IMG/VR virus record: IMGVR_UViG_3300042946_000144
Location: 1-24,331 of that record
Origin: a virus
Length of the DNA stretch: 24,331 nucleotides
Strand: one strand, 5' to 3'
How positions within the stretch are numbered: the first letter of the stretch is position 1; every line of letters starts with the position of its first letter. The notes below the pieces were generated by a model that made no database searches, had not been told where the DNA came from, and saw only the letters and a program-made list of their open reading frames with translations. Shown here one piece after another: positions 23,173 to 24,331 of this stretch. A program made the translations under genes and the position numbers.

Positions 23173-24331
23173 TTAGAAACCCTTCATAGCTTTTACGATT
23201 CTACCATTTCTACCAGTGTCATCATCTTTCTTGGAAGACTTCCTAGTACCAATGATGTTACCGTTAGCATCGTATGTAAATTCATATCCTGAAGCTAATC
23301 CTCCTTTACCAGAAGATGTTCCAGATCCTCCCACTGTAGCATTAAACTTAGCAAGAGGGTTGTAATTAATTGCTCTTCCTCTATCGTCAAATCTAAAGTT
23401 ATAAAGGTTTTCGTACGTCTGTAATGTTTTGTTTTCCAATCTATTCTTAGCAATCTTATCAGAAATAGACTTAGCAGCTTCCATTGCTTGAGCTTTTGTA
23501 TTAGATCTTGCCATAGCTTGTCTCTTAGCCTGCTCATCCAGAATAGCTAGATTCTTCAACTTAGCATCGTTGAGAGTTGCTATGTTCTGATTGTAAGTAC
23601 CCATTCTCTGAGCTTGGTTATCTCTGAACTGTTGTCCAAGGATGTTTGATTTAGCTCTATTAGCTTGACCCATTATAGCTGCAGCTGCTGCAGGATCTTG
23701 TCTAGCCATTCTTTCTGCAGCTCTTGATTGTGCTGTCACTTCGTTCAGTTGATCCTGATAAGAGACATCATACGGTGTTAAGAGCTGTGGTTGATAGAGT
23801 TGTGCAGGAACTGATTCCAGCTGGTTCATTGAAAGAGCCATCATCTCTGGAGTGAGATCTACATTATAGTCAACGTCTGTAGGTCTTAAGAATGGTGTAA
23901 TTTGATTTACCACCCCAGTCCAATCAAAGTCATCCTTCTTCTTTGAAATATCTTTTTGCTTAGGTATTGGGATTGGTTTGAATTTAGGTTCTGGCATCTT
24001 TGGACCAGGGAATGGTATCGGTATAGCCTTAACTGGGTCTCTCTTCTTATCAATCAATTCATCAACCAGTCTATGATAAGGACCAACTTTTCTATCTTTA
24101 GCCAATCTCTTAGCAATCTTAACCTTTTCATCAAATGTCTTACCTTTAGCAATAGCAGCTTGTACATCTTCAAAATCCTGACCTGAGTAGTTCTCAATGT
24201 CTGATATGATTTGTCTAGCTTTAGAAGGAACACTGAACGCATCATCAACCTTTGGTTTCCAGAGCTTATTGTAATTCTTCCTTGTCCAAAGATCACTACC
24301 AGCCTTATCTAATGGATTGTAATCAATAGAT
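23173..24331 (-). CDS. Helical virion structural protein, partial (5' end beyond the right edge)
   Basis: The frame is open from the right edge to a TAA at 23173, giving 385 visible residues. There is no credible start in the window. A TTG at 24105 could be taken for one, but the frame continues upstream through protein-like sequence (for example SDIENYSGQDFEDVQAAIAK). A short proline-rich stretch (bases about 23953-24034, with IPIPFPGPKMPEPK) separates the first part from an alanine- and glutamine-rich helical region (AAERMARQDPAAAAAIMG, then repeated Ala/Asn/Gln/Lys helices). The C-terminal part is glycine-rich and ends in NGRIVKAMKGF. No catalytic motif is visible. Its place just before the cargo/polymerase genes suggests a tail or internal virion protein. 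I cannot name the family. Confidence 0.75.
   Translation of the reverse strand, partial: SIDYNPLDKAGSDLWTRKNYNKLWKPKVDDAFSVPSKARQIISDIENYSGQDFEDVQAAIAKGKTFDEKVKIAKRLAKDRKVGPYHRLVDELIDKKRDPVKAIPIPFPGPKMPEPKFKPIPIPKQKDISKKKDDFDWTGVVNQITPFLRPTDVDYNVDLTPEMMALSMNQLESVPAQLYQPQLLTPYDVSYQDQLNEVTAQSRAAERMARQDPAAAAAIMGQANRAKSNILGQQFRDNQAQRMGTYNQNIATLNDAKLKNLAILDEQAKRQAMARSNTKAQAMEAAKSISDKIAKNRLENKTLQTYENLYNFRFDDRGRAINYNPLAKFNATVGGSGTSSGKGGLASGYEFTYDANGNIIGTRKSSKKDDDTGRNGRIVKAMKGF

Noticed and set aside
23173-24105. A complete 310-residue gene starting at TTG 24105
   Set aside because: The frame is open upstream to the window edge with protein-like sequence, so this is the tail of a longer gene and the TTG is an internal leucine codon.

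Overview
The window reads as part of the late (virion) gene block of a crAss-like phage (order Crassvirales), a short-tailed phage of Bacteroidota hosts. The strongest evidence is a 4,350-residue protein. It carries the crAss-type RNA polymerase signature (a DFDID metal-binding motif at the end of one presumed double-psi beta-barrel, with a second presumed barrel upstream). It is flanked by proteins that look like the very large ejected proteins of this phage group. The DNA is AT-rich, the gene starts have no recognisable Shine-Dalgarno sequence, and one spacer has a Bacteroidota-type TAnnTTTG promoter box. All three points fit a Bacteroidota host.

All genes lie on the minus strand, so the order of transcription runs from the right edge to the left edge. 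(1) At 23173-24331 is the 3' part of a helical, proline-containing virion protein whose start lies outside the window. (2) At 23085-23172 is a spacer with an intrinsic terminator and a possible promoter. (3) At 20376-23084 is a 902-residue putative cargo protein. (4) At 7322-20374 is the 4,350-residue giant protein, with in order: an N-terminal tag and hydrophobic glycine-rich segments, beta-rich modules, a long coiled coil, proline-rich linkers, a degenerate zincin metallopeptidase domain and the virion RNA polymerase. (5) At 2395-7320 is a 1,641-residue protein with a degenerate EExxH helix, a PD-(D/E)XK nuclease domain and a hydrophobic helix near the C-terminus. (6) At 1830-2321 is a 163-residue cysteine-containing coiled-coil protein, probably tail-associated. 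(7) From 1810 leftwards out of the window is a tail fibre with dispersed 'YPTxxAVxxYVD' motifs and an array of twelve 16-residue repeats. Only its first 603 codons are present.

The three giant genes (902, 4,350 and 1,641 residues) are separated by a single base each and are probably translated in a coupled way. By analogy with the known virion RNA polymerase of a crAss-like phage (phi14:2 gp66), the likely picture is that these proteins are packaged, ejected into the cell with the DNA, and start early transcription. The nuclease, zincin-like and membrane-active parts are carried along in the same polypeptides. The two left-hand genes provide host recognition. I see no tRNA, CRISPR array, insertion sequence or integration site. 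All complete genes end in TAA or TAG, and the long frames contain no internal TAG or TGA, so the standard code fits.
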